This document shows positions 41,160 through 52,830 of a stretch of 64,000 nt of DNA, one piece after another (the stretch's first letter is position 1; every line of letters starts with the position of its first letter). The translations under genes were made by a program, and so were the position numbers. The notes beneath the pieces are model-generated. The model worked only from the letters and a program-made list of their open reading frames with translations, was not told the DNA's origin and searched no databases. The DNA is from Lepidostoma basale (Eukaryota > Arthropoda > Insecta > Trichoptera > Lepidostomatidae), in assembly GCA_022606425.2 (NCBI GenBank), contig JAHDVF020000873.1, positions 1 to 64,000 on the forward strand. The letters are read 5' to 3'.

Positions 41160-41885
41160 ATTTATTGTTTTTTTTTAACTAACTAACTATTATGCACTGA
41201 AAATGTTGGGATTTATTCTCCGAACTCGTAGAGTTTTCAAGAATCCCTATGTTTTGCGAATTTTGTATAACTCATTGGTCCGGAGCCGGCTCGAGTGTGG
41301 CTCGGTGATATGGAGTCCCCACGAGGCGAGATACTCGCTCATGTTAGAGAGGGTTCAGATAAGATTTCTGAGATATCTCTACATGAGGGAGTTTGGTAGC
41401 TATCCGTGGCTGTATCCCACTGCATTCCTCTTGGGCATGCTGGGGACCAATAGTTTACAGATAAGAAGGGATGGGTGCACACTTACCCATTTCTTCAGAC
41501 TTATCAGGGGATTCTTTGAGAATTACGTCATCTTGGAGGCTATCCATCTTTATGTTCCGGATGGTTATCTTCGACAGGGTCAGCACAGACTGTTTTATCT
41601 CCCAACATGCAGAACCAACCTGTCTCTGGTGATGCTGGTGGGGATAGCAATCAAACTGCTGAACATGATCGCTTCGGAGATCGATGTCTTTCATATTCGT
41701 GAAAGTACGTTCAGAAAACAAATACTCTTGACTTTAGAGAGTATCTTGTATTCCTAATGTCGAACCATCTCTCATGCGTTCCTGGTATTATATATTTATT
41801 ATATTTTACCTGTTCTCAATAGATGTCTTAAACTATAAAAAATGTTTGTAATATCTTTTGAGAAAATAAACTGATTTGATTTGAT
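41160..41885 (+). mobile_element. Jockey-like LINE C-terminus with TTGAT-repeat tail
   Basis: The frame 41203-41757 is open for 184 codons: MLGFILRTRRVFKNPYVLRI, LERVQIRFLRYLYMREFGSY, LYVPDGYLRQGQHRLFYLPT and FHIRESTFRKQILLTLESI. It ends in AAACTGATTTGATTTGAT. It lies directly after the zinc-finger gene stop, probably in its 3' flank. Confidence 0.8.
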
Positions 41886-42270
41886 ATGCCGTCTCTCCGA
41901 AGGGGTAGACAGAAGGAATGGGCCGCCACACTGTTCCATCCTAACATACTTCTCTCGCCTTCTCTACATTCATACATTGTGTCATGCATTCACATTGATT
42001 TCTCCGACTCCTCACGTGGCCGACATTCAATATTTGATTCATTTGATCATGCCACGTTTTCCTCTGTTTCTAGCTGCTAACGACCCTTTCATTATTTTGT
42101 TCATAACACTTTCATTCGCACCGCATTCACTTCTTATATTTGCATTTAACAATCTATCATATACAGTCTTAGAGAACTCATTTCTACTGCATTTATTTTA
42201 CTTTCAACATTCATTTGCCAGTTCCATGATTCACTTCCATAGATAAGGGTCGGCACAAGAACACTCCTTA
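41885..42270 (-). mobile_element. LINE-A-like fragment
   Basis: Minus-sense LINE 3' end (GGCAGAAGG-type start) through the WFGH region to SESWNWQMNVESKINAVEMS. Decayed. Confidence 0.65.
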
Positions 42271-42399
42271 CTAAATAATTAATATGATTGAAAATGTCTG
42301 TTTTATTATATTTTTCAAATGCATTTGATAATGCCTTAGAACAGTTTGAATTATTTGATTCCCATAAAATAAAATAAAACTTCCAGAAAACATACATTT

Positions 42400-43260
42400 T
42401 GTTCCATATTTTCCATTATACACACTATTCTATCCTGGCACACCTCTCTCTAGCTTCCTCCTCATTCATACAGCGAGTCACACACGCACGTTGATTCTTC
42501 GGACTTCTAACATGACCAACCTTTAAAATTTGATTAATTCGGTCACGTCATGTTTTCCTCGGTGTACCTCGACTCAATACTCCATTAAAATCATTAACGT
42601 ATACTTTCTTAACCATTCTTTCTCCATCCATGCGCTCCATATGTCCGAACCAACGCAGCGATCTTTTCATAATTTTGTTCACAATACCTTCTTCCGCTCT
42701 ACATTCCTTTCTTATATCAGCATTTGAGATTCTGACATATATCATTCTACCACACATACGTCTTAGGGACCTCATCTCTACCGCATTTATTCTGCCAGTT
42801 CTGTGCTTCGCTTCGCTTCGTTGGGACCAGAACTTCATTGTGAACGGCCGTTTTCGCTTTCATTGATAAATTCTAACTAACTAACTAACTAACTAACCAT
42901 CACGCCGTCTCCCCGAAGGAGTAGGAAGAAAGAATGGACTGCCACACTTTTCTTTCCTGACATATTTCTCAATTCGCTTCCCAACATTCATACATCGTGT
43001 CATGCACGCGCGTCGATTTCTCTGACTCCTCACATGGCCGACATTCAATATTTGATTTATTTGATCGTGCCACGTTTTCCTCGGTCTTCCGATTCTATTT
43101 CTGGTTCCATTTACATCATTAACATATAATTTTTTTACCATTCTTTCTTCATTCATTCTTTCCATATGTCCAAACCATCTTAATGATCCTTTCATTATTT
43201 TGTTCATGACACCAATTGATAAATTCTTGTTTCCAATAACTATTTTTAAAGCTCCATTCA
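42400..43260 (-). mobile_element. LINE-C copy split by a LINE-A insertion
   Basis: The minus frame 42548-42838 has [40 protein letters not shown] and KKVYVNDFNGVLSRG. The upstream part resumes at 43215-43260. The gap is the insertion at 42875-43214. Confidence 0.8.
42875..43214 (-). mobile_element. LINE-A insertion with 13-bp target-site duplication
   Basis: 340 bp. ATTGATAAATTCT at 42862-42874 recurs at 43215-43227. The TAAC-repeat tail (minus sense) is on the left. It is truncated just upstream of the [17 protein letters not shown] segment. Confidence 0.92.
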
Positions 43261-43499
43261 TATTGTTACCCGCATTAGCCCTTCAAAAATACTTATCTAT
43301 AAAGAACATGTCGCACGCTTAATAGAACACTGGCTTAACTCAAAAAAGCAAGTTTTGCTCAATCTGACATGAGTCGGTGTTTTAACAAAAACAGTCGAAA
43401 AACACGTACGAATGGATATTGTTAACATTAAAGTTAACACAAGCCTCTGTCTAATGTTAACTCAATTATGACCTAAACCATAATCGGTCAGTTTACTAT

Positions 43500-44320
43500 T
43501 AAGCGTGCGATGTTTCTTCGTTTTGCGGATGTTCACCTTCGTTTGGGGATGACATTGTTATTCTGACGGAATCTGCTGGGGAGCTAGAAGGCATGCTAGA
43601 TGAACTGAACACTGCATCCAGACGAGTGGGTCTCGGAATGAATTTGGACAAGACGAAAGTCATGTATAATGAACATGTTATCCCGGGATCAGTAACCGTC
43701 GATGGATCGGCTCTCGAAGTGGTACAAGAATACACATATCTTGGCCAAATCATACAATTAGGACGAAACGATTTCGAGAAAGAAGCCGACCGAAGAATTC
43801 AGTTGGCTTGGGCGGCCTTTGGGAGATTACGTCATGTTCTCACTTCCAAAATACCACAATGCCTCAAGACTAAAGTCTTCAACCAGTGCGTTTTGCCAGT
43901 CATGACGTACGGAGCCGAGACGTGGACATTGACAAAAGGTCTAGTCTACAGATTCAAGGTTGCCCAGCGCGCCATGGAAAGAGCCATGCTTGGAATAACC
44001 TCGAGGGACAGATTTAGAAATGAATTTATTCGACAACAAACCAAGGTGACTGAGGTGGCTCTACGGATAGGCGGGCTGAAGTGGCGGTGGGCTGGCCGTA
44101 TCTGTCGGAGAACCGACAGCCGATGGGGAAAACGGTTTCTGGAGTGCAGACCGCGTACAGGATTCCGTAGGGTTGGACGTCCCCCTGCCCGCTGGACCGA
44201 CGATCTGAAGAGGATTGCTGGACTTGGATGGATGGGAGCGGCAATGGATAGGGCGCGGTGGCGGGCTTTGGGAGAGGCCTACATTCAGCAGTGGATGACA
44301 GACGGCTGATGATGTAAGGC
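43500..44320 (+). mobile_element. RTE-clade LINE, larger copy
   Basis: The frame 43593-44309 is open for 238 codons, from LNTASRRVGLGMNLDKTKVM through YTYLGQIIQLGRNDFEKEAD, YGAETWTLTKGLVYRFKVAQ and GRPPARWTDDLKRIAGLGWM to YIQQWMTDG and TGATGATG. Just upstream the RT catalytic loop is broken by a frameshift (GATGACATTGTTATTCTGAC is readable in another frame). Confidence 0.9.
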
Positions 44321-44324
44321 TTGT

Positions 44325-44700
44325 TTTGGGGGGACTCTGGAATGTAGAGGTCTGGATCGCTCCAGAGCCACAGATAGAAAGAAGGCTTCACAAAAAGTAT
44401 TGCTTTTATTGAAATTAACAATTCACTTGGTTAAGTACACCGTAACGACAGGATGAACGACATTTTTTTTCTGGCAAATCACTCCGAAACAAACCGTCTT
44501 GACAGCCAAAATAATTTTAAAAAATATGTACATACATTTAAATTAGAAACATGCACAACTTTTATCAAATACAGAACAAAATTTGTTTTAAAAATAGAAC
44601 ATTTTTAATTTCATCGAAAGAAAATCATTTTTTTAAGAATTAAGCCATTATTTTTTGGAATAAGACCACTGTTGGATAAAATGACTTAATAGTATTTTGA
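44325..44700. other. AT-rich intergenic DNA, no gene seen
   Basis: No frame, repeat match or structure that I can support. Confidence 0.4.
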
Positions 44701-45395
44701 TTAACTAACTAACTAACTAACCATCACGCCGTCTCCCCGAAGGGGTAGGCATAAAGAATGGACTGCCACACCTTTCTTTCCTGACATATTTCTCTCGCTT
44801 CCTCAACATTCATACATCGTGTCATGCACGCGCGTCGATTTCTCCGACTCCTCACGTGGCCGACATTCAATATTTGATTTATTCGATCGTGCCACGTTTT
44901 CCTCGGTCTTACTCTATTTCTGGTTCCATTTACATCATTAACATATAATTTTTTTACCATTCTTTCTTCATTCATTCTTTCCATATGTCCAAACCATCTT
45001 AATGATCCTTTCATTATTTTGTTCATGACACCATCATTCGTACCGCATTCACTTCTTATATTTTCATTCGACACTCTATCATACACAGAGTACACATTCG
45101 TCTAAGAGATCTCATTTCTACTGCATTTATTCTACTTTCATCCTTCTTTTGCCAGTTCCATGCTTCGCTTCCATACATAAGGGTCGGTAGAAGAACAGCA
45201 TTGTGCACTGCCATTCTAGCTTTTTTGGATAGGTTTTTGTTTGCGATGACAACTTTAAGTGCACCATTCACTTTGTTGCCTGCCCCAACCCTTCTTTCAA
45301 TATCCCTATCCACTGTAAACATACTACCTAAATACACAAACTCAACTACTTGCTCCAAATTTTCACCATTCACGCTAATGTTGCAGACTGATTAA
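44701..45395 (-). mobile_element. LINE-A copy
   Basis: The minus frames 45056-45373 and 44724-45095 cover [20 protein letters not shown] to SAYPFGETA, with one frameshift near RRMC. The tail (TAAC repeat) is on the left. GATTAA appears at both edges and may be a short target duplication. Confidence 0.88.
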
Positions 45396-45399
45396 GGTA

Positions 45400-45640
45400 T
45401 TGGATATCCCGAAAACGTCAGTTTTCTAGAAGTTTTATTATATTTTATGTGAATGACATATTTCCACTTTCCAAGGCAAGGCAAATGTGATGAGACGTTT
45501 TCATTTGTATTCATTATTTAATAATTAAATTCAGTAAATTTTACAAAATCAATACAAATGAAAATGTCTATTTTCTATAAGTTTTATTATATTTCAAGGG
45601 AATGACATGTTTCGCATTGTTAAGTCATTATCAAATGCTT
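45400..45640. repeat. Duplicated AT-rich unit, family also at 39.6 and 42.3 kb
   Basis: Two related stretches (TTTTCTAGAAGTTTTATTAT and TTTTCTATAAGTTTTATTAT, each followed by GAATGACAT) lie about 150 bp apart. Between them an inverted pair, GACGTTTTCATTTGTATT and AATACAAATGAAAATGTC, could pair. Similar words in the other sense occur at 39640-39700 and 42300-42395. Confidence 0.5.
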
Positions 45641-46281
45641 TTAACCCATTGCACCACTAATAAAGATGACGTAATTTGTTCATACAACACACTATTTAAT
45701 TTTGACAAATTTTTTTATTACAATAACATTAAGATAAATTACACACAAAATAAAAATGGTAAAACATAAAAGCATAATTTTATTTGTTTGTAAGCTAGAT
45801 CATTATGGCTCATCCCCAGGTAGTTTGGGAAGTGATGTTCTATGGAACTGTCACTTGACACATCACTTTCACTATTTGAACGCTCCAAAACATTGTTCGA
45901 AGGCGTAAAATCACTATAATATTCATCAACTTCATTCTCACGGCCACTTTCCAAAAGGATTCGCTGTATTTCATACTCATTTGATGAAATATTACAAGCG
46001 CAACGAGTTTGTTTACGAGTGCGTTCGGCCATTTTGGAGGTATTGACAGATGTTAAAATATCGTAATATTTTGTAATTAATAATGTGAATTTACATTTTA
46101 TTATGAAACCAGTAACCGAAATATACTTATTTATGTCATTTTTATGAATAAAGCTATTGTCATTCAGTTTTAATGTAAATAAAATCACTTCAAAGACAAA
46201 CCGGCCAATCGCCGGCTTTGTGAGTCAGTGACAAATTGACCATGGCCGGCGATTCGCCTGCTTTGTGTTGCAATGGGTTAA
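45641..46281 (-). mobile_element. Internally deleted piggyBac-like element
   Basis: 641 bp with TTAA at both ends and inverted tips CCCATTGCAC and GTTGCAATGGG. An inner inverted pair AATCGCCGGC/GCCGGCGATT lies near the right end. It contains the start of a transposase-like frame (see 45739-46032) but no catalytic domain. Confidence 0.85.
45739..46032 (-). pseudogene. piggyBac-like transposase N-terminal remnant
   Basis: From the internal ATG at 46032 the frame gives MAERTRKQTRCACNISSNEY, then an acidic/Ser stretch with SNSESDVSSDSSIEHHFPN, and stops after 97 codons. An acidic N-terminus is usual for piggyBac transposases. The DDD catalytic region is absent. Assignment rests mainly on the flanking TTAA ends. 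Confidence 0.55.
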
Positions 46282-46495
46282 AAAACATTTTCATCATTTT
46301 CAATTTCTTAATGGCGACATTTCTTTTATCACCATTGTTATTGTGATTAGGTACTATTGTGTATTTAGTTTAAGATGTGTCTATAATATTAGTTTACTAA
46401 CAGTTATACAATTATTCTGTATATGATATTTTAAATATAATATCTTTTCAAAAAGATAAAAATTAGAATTAAAATTGTATAAATAATTAAATGTA

Positions 46496-47278
46496 TTGGG
46501 TGTTACGGAAAGTTCTGTCCGTTTTTTGTATGTAAATCGCATTTATTTGAAAGGTAAAATAAAAAAAACACGTCAATCAAAATATTGTCCATCGTCGAAA
46601 AAACGCCTCGTCTTTCGAGGTAATCCAGGCATCGACGCGATTCTTGACATCTGCATATGAATGGAGGTGCTGCTCTTCTAAGGCATGCGTCACGGATCTG
46701 AACAAGTGGTAGTCGGATGGTGCCGCGTCTGGTGAATAAGGCGGGTGAGGTATAATCTCCCAACTCACATTCTGTATGTAGTTTTTGACGGCGATTGCGA
46801 TGTGAGATAGAGCATTGTCGTGTTGAAGAATTAGCTTGCTGTGCCTGTTGCCTGTGGTCGTTTTTCAGGCAGCGTCTGCTTTAATCGCATTAGTTGTCGG
46901 TAGACTCCCCCCGAGACTGTTTCACCCGGTTTGAGTAGTTCATTTTTTGATCTTCCAGGGCGTTCTTTGCCGTCAACGCTAAAATCACCAGCTTTGAAGC
47001 GTCTATACCATTCTCTGCATGATTTATCCGATGGGGCATGATCGTCATAAGCTTCCACAAGCATTTTATGCACCTCAGCTGCGCTCTTCTTCCAATTAAA
47101 ACAGAACAGCAGAACTTACCGCAAATGCTTCTTATTTACCACGAAAGTTGACATTTTAAAGAGCGATAAAACAAATGTTGTTGTGAGAATGGCAAGCGGA
47201 CTGAACTTAATTGACATATGCTCAGGCTTACTAAAGCCCTCTGTTGTAAAACGGACCGAACTTTCCGAAAACACTTAA
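46496..47278 (-). mobile_element. mori-type mariner, internally deleted
   Basis: Flanked by TA (46494-46495 and 47279-47280). The inverted ends share CGGAAAGTTC and GTCCGTTTT. The minus frames carry SDKSCREWYRRFKAGDFSVD and KERPGRSKNELLK (DNA-binding part), then IPHPPYSPDAAPSDYHLFRS and LHSYADVKNRVDAWITSKDE (C-terminal catalytic part), which fit the mori/DD37D group. About 500 bp of the central transposase is missing and frames are shifted. Confidence 0.9.
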
Positions 47279-47353
47279 TATTTTGAAAGGAAGAAATCTT
47301 TTGTTACCCTTGATCTGTCCTGTATAATATATATCTGAGTAAATCTACAATAA

Positions 47354-47940
47354 ATGGCTATGAATTGGACAAATTATAAGGTTTATGTGGACGGCTCGAC
47401 TACAGTGGGTCAGTATTGCAGTACGTTTAATAAAATGAAATCACTCTTCTGCAATGATAACATAAACTTGAAACTCCGCCAGAGAATGATCAAATGCTAT
47501 GTGTGGTCTGTTTTATTGTACGGATTTGAAAGTCAACTTAATGAACAGACTGGAAGCATTTGAAATGTGGCTCCATCGCCGAATGCTCAGAGTTCCCTGG
47601 ACAGACATGGTTACCAATACCGAAGTCCTGAGGCGAGCTAGAGTTGACGGGGAACTGTTATCAACTATCAAGGTTCGAAAGATCTCACATCTGGGTCATA
47701 TACTGCGTGGGGAAAAGTACCACCTTCTCCAACTGATATTGGAGGGGAAAATTGAGGTACGCGGAAGGAGACTAATGTCCTGGCTGCGAAACGTGAGGGA
47801 GTGGACCGGCATCCGAAGTGTGGAGGAGCTGTTCCGAGCGGCACAGGACATGGACAGGTTAACTGAGGTGATCGCCAACGTTGGGGGGACCCGACAGGGC
47901 ACTAAGAAGAATAAGGTTTATTACTAAACATACACAGATA
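47354..47940 (+). mobile_element. LINE-E C-terminal fragment
   Basis: The frame 47499-47927 has LMNRLEAFEMWLHRRMLRVP, TIKVRKISHLGHILRGEKYH, GRRLMSWLRNVREWTGIRSV and a final IANVGGTRQGTKKNK. It extends further C-terminally than the copy at 25.8-26.8 kb. Confidence 0.8.
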
Positions 47941-48289
47941 TCCATATTGAAAGTATTTACCAGATCATAAGCACCATAAACAATATTTTCAACATGGAGA
48001 GTTATGGGGCCTAAGTAGTATTAAAATCCGTGAAGTTACTATGCCGTGATCTCATTTTCTAACCTTCATACTTGACAACAGCTCTCTATTGACCCTACCG
48101 GTCCACGGCATGAACGAAGCAATACGAACGCGATGAAATTAAAAATATTCGATTTTGTACAATACAAAATAAGTCAATTCGAAGGTAAAATACCATAAGT
48201 TAAATACATAATTTTTTGTCTATTCGGTAGTTTTACATTTGATTCTATTTTATTATTATAACAATTGTATTTATCAAACAGGGACAGAA
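47941..48289. other. Intergenic spacer, no gene seen
   Basis: AT-rich, with no frame and no repeat match. Confidence 0.4.
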
Positions 48290-49235
48290 TAAATGATAAG
48301 GTATTAAACTAATTCATTTAAAAAAATGTGTTTTGATTAATCAAATCACAAAAGATATTTTCGGTTGAAAACACAGTGTTTTTTATAATGATACAAAATT
48401 TATGTCAGTTGAAAAAAACAGTGTTTTGATTAATCAGAGTACAAAACTTATTTCAGTTGAAAACAGTGTTTCTATAATATGATACAAAACTTATGTCAGT
48501 TGAAAAAAGTGTTGTGAATAATCAAATCACAAAAAAAAAATTTGGTTGAAAACACAGTGTTTCTATAATATGATACAAAACTTATTTCAGTTGAAAAAAC
48601 AGTGTTTTGATTAATCAGAGTATACTAATCATTTCAGTTGAAAACACAGTGTTTCTATAATATGATACAAAACTTATTTCAGTTGAAAAAACAGTGTTTT
48701 GATTAATCAGAGTATACTAATCATTTCAGTTGAAAACACAGTGTTTCTATAATATGATACAAAACTTATTTCAGTTGAAAAAACAGTGTTGTTCACAACA
48801 CAGTGATTTGATTATTCATAATCAAATCACAAAAAATATTTTCGGTTAAAAACACAGTGTTTCTATAATATGATAAAAACTTGTCAGTTGAAAAAACAAT
48901 GTTTTAATTAATCCGAGTACAAAACTTATTTCAGTTGAAAACACAGTGTTTCTAAAATATGATACAAAACTTAAGTCTGTTGAAAAAACAGTGTTTTGAT
49001 AAATCAGAGTACAATAATTATTTCAGTGTTTTGTATAATATGAAAAACTTTTGATCAATAACTTGTCCAAGTTGAAAAAACAGTGTTTTTATTAATAATT
49101 TGTCCAAGATGAAAAACAATGTTTTGATTAATCAAATAACAAAACTTGTTTCAGTTGAAAACACGGTGTTTTGATTAATCAAAATACAACGTTTATTTGT
49201 GATGAAAGAACAGTGTTTTGATTCATTTGAATTCA
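48290..49235. repeat. Minisatellite 1, compound unit of about 92 bp
   Basis: The unit consists of two related half-units, each starting TTTCAGTTGAAAA(A/C)ACAGTG. One continues TTTCTATAATATGATACAAA, the other TTTTGATTAATCAGAGTA. Two adjacent copies (from 48631 and 48723) are identical over a full period; outer copies are degenerate. Confidence 0.88.
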
Positions 49236-49454
49236 TTGCTTAATAAAAACATTTTTCAAAAAGAAAATGTCGTTTACCTTGTTTTTTACAACCGCCGTCT
49301 TCTTCCGACTCTATTAACTCTCAAAAAATATATAAATATAACAATTATTTTAAATGTACATATATACATTAAATTATTGAATCATTTCAAAAGAAAATAA
49401 AATGCCAATCTGCCAATCTTGTATTAGAGACATACTTTTAGATAAATTTGATAA

Positions 49455-49860
49455 CAAGCAATGCTCTCATAATTTGATGACTCCTGCTCTAAATACAACA
49501 TGATTATATCCATCTCAAAAATGAATGACATCTCCATACGCCAAGAAAAAATTTAACAGGTAGACCAGTTCAGATATCTCTGAAGCGAAGTAACCAGCTC
49601 TAATGACCTCCCCAGAGAAGTTAGGTCACAGGTAGATAAGGCTGCAGCGGTTGCAGGCTGCCTGAAAGATCATATGGAGAAACAAGGACATGAGGACTGA
49701 CAGCAAGGTACGCATCTATAAGATCTGTGTGCGACCAATCCTCACATATGGCATTGAATCGAGGGCAGACACTGTCAAGACAAAGAGCATGCTCAGGACA
49801 ACCGAGATGAAAACACTCCGCGCTATAGCTGGCAAAACCCAATGGTCAATTTTTCCTACT
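49455..49860 (+). mobile_element. LINE-D2 fragment
   Basis: Close to 23390-23830, with deletions. The frame 49690-49881 gives MRTDSKVRIYKICVRPILTY and RTTEMKTLRAIAGKTQ. Confidence 0.78.
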
Positions 49861-50160
49861 TTGAATGTGGCCGCATTTTAGTGATTGGTTAATTTGGTCA
49901 TGTCATGCTTTCCTTAGTCTTTCACGGCTTCTCTTCCACTCACACTGCTTGTATACAACATTTTAACCGTTCTTTTCATTTGTCCTAACTTTGCATATGA
50001 TGCAATCATCTGCCTTGCATTTCTTCATTATTTTGTAGTTCAAAATTTCTCTCATATATCATTTTCCACACTAAATGATCTCATTTCGATGGCATTTATC
50101 CTGCTTTTATCCTTCTTTTGCCAGCTCCAAGCTTTACCTCCACACACGAGGGTTGGAGGA
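49861..50160 (-). mobile_element. LINE-B fragment
   Basis: Decayed minus-sense LINE-B sequence (TTTGGTCATGTCATGCTTTC, GCCAGCTCCAAGCTT). No long frame remains. Confidence 0.6.
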
Positions 50161-50164
50161 AACC

Positions 50165-50470
50165 TACAAAAGACTAACATCGACTGATTGCTGAGAAAAG
50201 ACTGCAGAAGACAGACCTAGGTGGAGAACAACAGTACATAAAGGTACGCAAGACTTTGAAGCACAGCGCAGAGACAACGTCGCAGAGAGGAGGAATAGGA
50301 GGAAGGAGAGATCACTGGGAGACGGTGCTGGATCCGTTACAAGCGCCTTCCACTGCCCCAGATGCCCCAGAATATGTGGGTCCAGGATCGGGCTCTTCAG
50401 CCACATGCAGACCCACAACCGTGAAGGACAGTCTTCCTCGGACACGAGGGACAGCCGGTGATGAATAGTG
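50165..50470 (+). mobile_element. LINE C-terminus with a C2H2 finger
   Basis: One frame gives FHCPRCPRICGSRIGLFSHM followed by QTH, then a stop. A single terminal C-x2-C finger after a basic linker is the usual end of some LINE polyproteins. It lies inside a mass of other LINE pieces and is not part of a host gene. Confidence 0.6.
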
Positions 50471-50534
50471 GTATTTCTGACCCTATCCGCTATACTGATT
50501 TCCAAGATTGCTCTTTCATTGGTTATTTGGACAA

Positions 50535-50935
50535 TTCTTTTTCTTTTAATAGATCTGAACGATCTGTGATACAGAAATCATGTCTTGTCAGATGATGAGG
50601 TCCAGCTGTCCTTCCATCTCTTAGGCGGTCTTCCAGGTGGGCGGTGTCTGGAGGGGATTTCATATATGCAAGTCTGTCACTATCTATTCTGGCTACATGG
50701 TCCCTCCAGTATCTTCTTCTGGATCTACTCCACTGAACGATATCCTCTATTTCGCAAGTTTTTCTTATGTCTACGTTGCGGACACGATCTCGGAGAGTTT
50801 TTCCAGTAATTGATCTTAGGACCTTCATCTCCGATGTTCTTAGTAGTCCCTTGGTTCGCACAGTGTCGGCCCGCGTCTCTACAGCGTACGTCATGATAGG
50901 TGGCATGTTTTATAAATTCTGATCTTGCTGTCGAT
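50535..50935 (-). mobile_element. LINE-D copy
   Basis: The minus frame 50523-50906 has [40 protein letters not shown] and RYWRDHVARIDSDRLAY. It is closely similar to 34151-34535 and 59285-59690. Confidence 0.82.
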
Positions 50936-51339
50936 ACGCATGTGCTTGTTCTTCCAGAACAGATTCCTCAGACATCCTGACACGGCAGAGAAAGATACAA
51001 AACATTACATAGCAATATAATAAAATAATTTTGATACAAATATATATTTTTGAGAGTTAAGGACCTAACAATAAGGTTGTCTCACAGAATACAAAAACCC
51101 GGATACATAACCTCACTTTTAACGAGGTTTTATCGGGGCGTTTCACTTTGTGAGACAGACACTTTTCCGCCGTTCCATCCCTCGTAACCTTGCGCAAAGC
51201 AATAATTTTTAATTTTGTATTAAATATAAATTGATATATTTATTTTATTCATAAAGGACACCCGACACTTATCCGGAAACAATCGATGTTTGTTTTACAA
51301 TAAAATCTTCCATTGTGATGTTCAAACGAGGAAAATAAA
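50936..51339. other. Intergenic spacer, no gene seen
   Basis: AT-rich. A CG-containing patch sits at 51100-51190. No frame or match. Confidence 0.4.
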
Positions 51340-52830
51340 GTGAATTACTTATTGTAAAACCAGGAAGGCAATTTTATTATTATTGTAAAACTAGGAAAGT
51401 AATTTTATCCTTATTAAAAAACCAGGAAGGCAATTTTATCCTTATTGTAAAACCAGGAAGGGAATTTTATCCTTATTGAAAAACCAGGAAGGCAATTTTA
51501 TTCTTATTGAAAAACCAGAAAAGCAATTTTATTTTTAGGCCACGAACACAGTGAAGCTATGAGCGGAGCGGTGCTTCTTCGAGCGAGCGTTAAGGAGCTT
51601 ATGCTTCGCTTCACTGTGTGCACAGTCATTTAATTATACGTGTGCAGTTTTGTAGCTACGCTCATAGCTTCAATGTGTTCGTGGCCTTATTGTAAAACCA
51701 GGAAAGCAATTTTATCATTATTGTAAAACTAGGAAAGCTTTTTTATTCTTACTGTAAAACTAGATTTAGTTATTTGTGCGTTATTGTGTATAAATGCTAC
51801 ACATTTGTATTACCTGCATAATGAAATAATATTTTCATTTGATATTATTTATAGTATGTTTGTAATGTAGTATATTTTAATTTATTATTATTATAAAACC
51901 AGGAAACTTTGATTACTTTAAAATAAGCAAAATTATATTTTATCTTATTTTAAAAACCAAGTTGATATTAACGTACTATTATTATTAAATAAAACAAGCA
52001 TCTTTTTTACTTGAATATAAACTAAAAAAAAAAATATGTATCTTGTAATAAAATCAGGAAATATTTATTTGTTATTACCGTAAAACTAGGAAAGTTTATT
52101 TTAATTAATGATTTAACTAATATTTTTTATTAGATGTTGTAATAAAAGCAGGGATTTTAATATAATTTATTCTTACTGTAAAACTAGACACATTCATTGT
52201 ATATACTGATAAATGAATGTTTTATTAAATGTTGTAATAAAACCATGACATTTTTATTTATTCTTACTGTAAAACTAGGAAACTTTAATGAATTAAAACC
52301 GTTAATTAAATATTTATTTTATTATAGTAAAACAAGGAAATTGTTTTTATTATTGTGAAACAAGGAAACTTTGTTTGTTATACAATGAAAGCACTTTTTT
52401 TTAAATGTGATAAAACCAGGAAGTATTTATTTATAATTATCGTAAAACAAGGAAACTCTATTAATTATTATTATAAATCGATAAACTTCTTCCATTGTTT
52501 ACGTGAAAACAAAGATCTTTAATCAATATTATCGTAAAACAAGGAAATTTTGTTTATATACGATGAAAGCACATTTTTTTGGAAATATTTATTTATATTT
52601 ATCATAAAACCAGGAAACATTATTTATTATTATTATTATAAATCGAAGATACTTCTTTCATTATTATTGTTAAGCAAGGGAACTTTATTTATTATTATCG
52701 TAAAACAAGGTATTTATTAAACATGTTTTTAATAGGAAGAAAGCAATTTTTTTTATTAAACGTGGTTTTAAATGTGTTTTATTTTTAATTATCGTAAAAC
52801 CAGGAAGTGTGTATTGTAAAACATGAAGAT
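51340..52830. repeat. Minisatellite 2, unit about 31-33 bp
   Basis: The unit is TTATTGTAAAACCAGGAA followed by GGCAATTTTATCC. It is regular at 51345-51535 and 51686-51760. It then degenerates through 52830, with GTAAAACTAGGAAA and GTAAAACAAGGAAA variants at widening intervals. Confidence 0.88.
51538..51686. mobile_element. Harbinger-like MITE inserted in minisatellite 2
   Basis: 149 bp. The left end GGCCACGAACACAGTGAAGC and the right end (complement) GGCCACGAACACATTGAAGC are inverted, with 27 of 28 bases matching. It is flanked by TTA on both sides (51535-51537, 51687-51689). A 3-bp TTA duplication and GGCC tips fit PIF/Harbinger. Confidence 0.85.

Noticed and set aside
41203..41757. 184-codon plus frame as a final host gene after the zinc-finger gene
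   Set aside because: Homologous pieces at 9.6, 24.9 and 33.5 kb and the TTGAT-repeat end show it is a LINE C-terminus.
50256..50470. Single C2H2 finger as a missing exon of a zinc-finger gene
   Set aside because: No splice sites fit, it lies beyond the stop of the zinc-finger gene, and it has the layout of a LINE polyprotein end.
51340..52830. Regular repeat plus short spacer pattern resembling a CRISPR array
   Set aside because: Units are AT-rich tandem minisatellite copies whose 'spacers' are variants of the same sequence. The DNA is eukaryotic and no cas-like genes are present.
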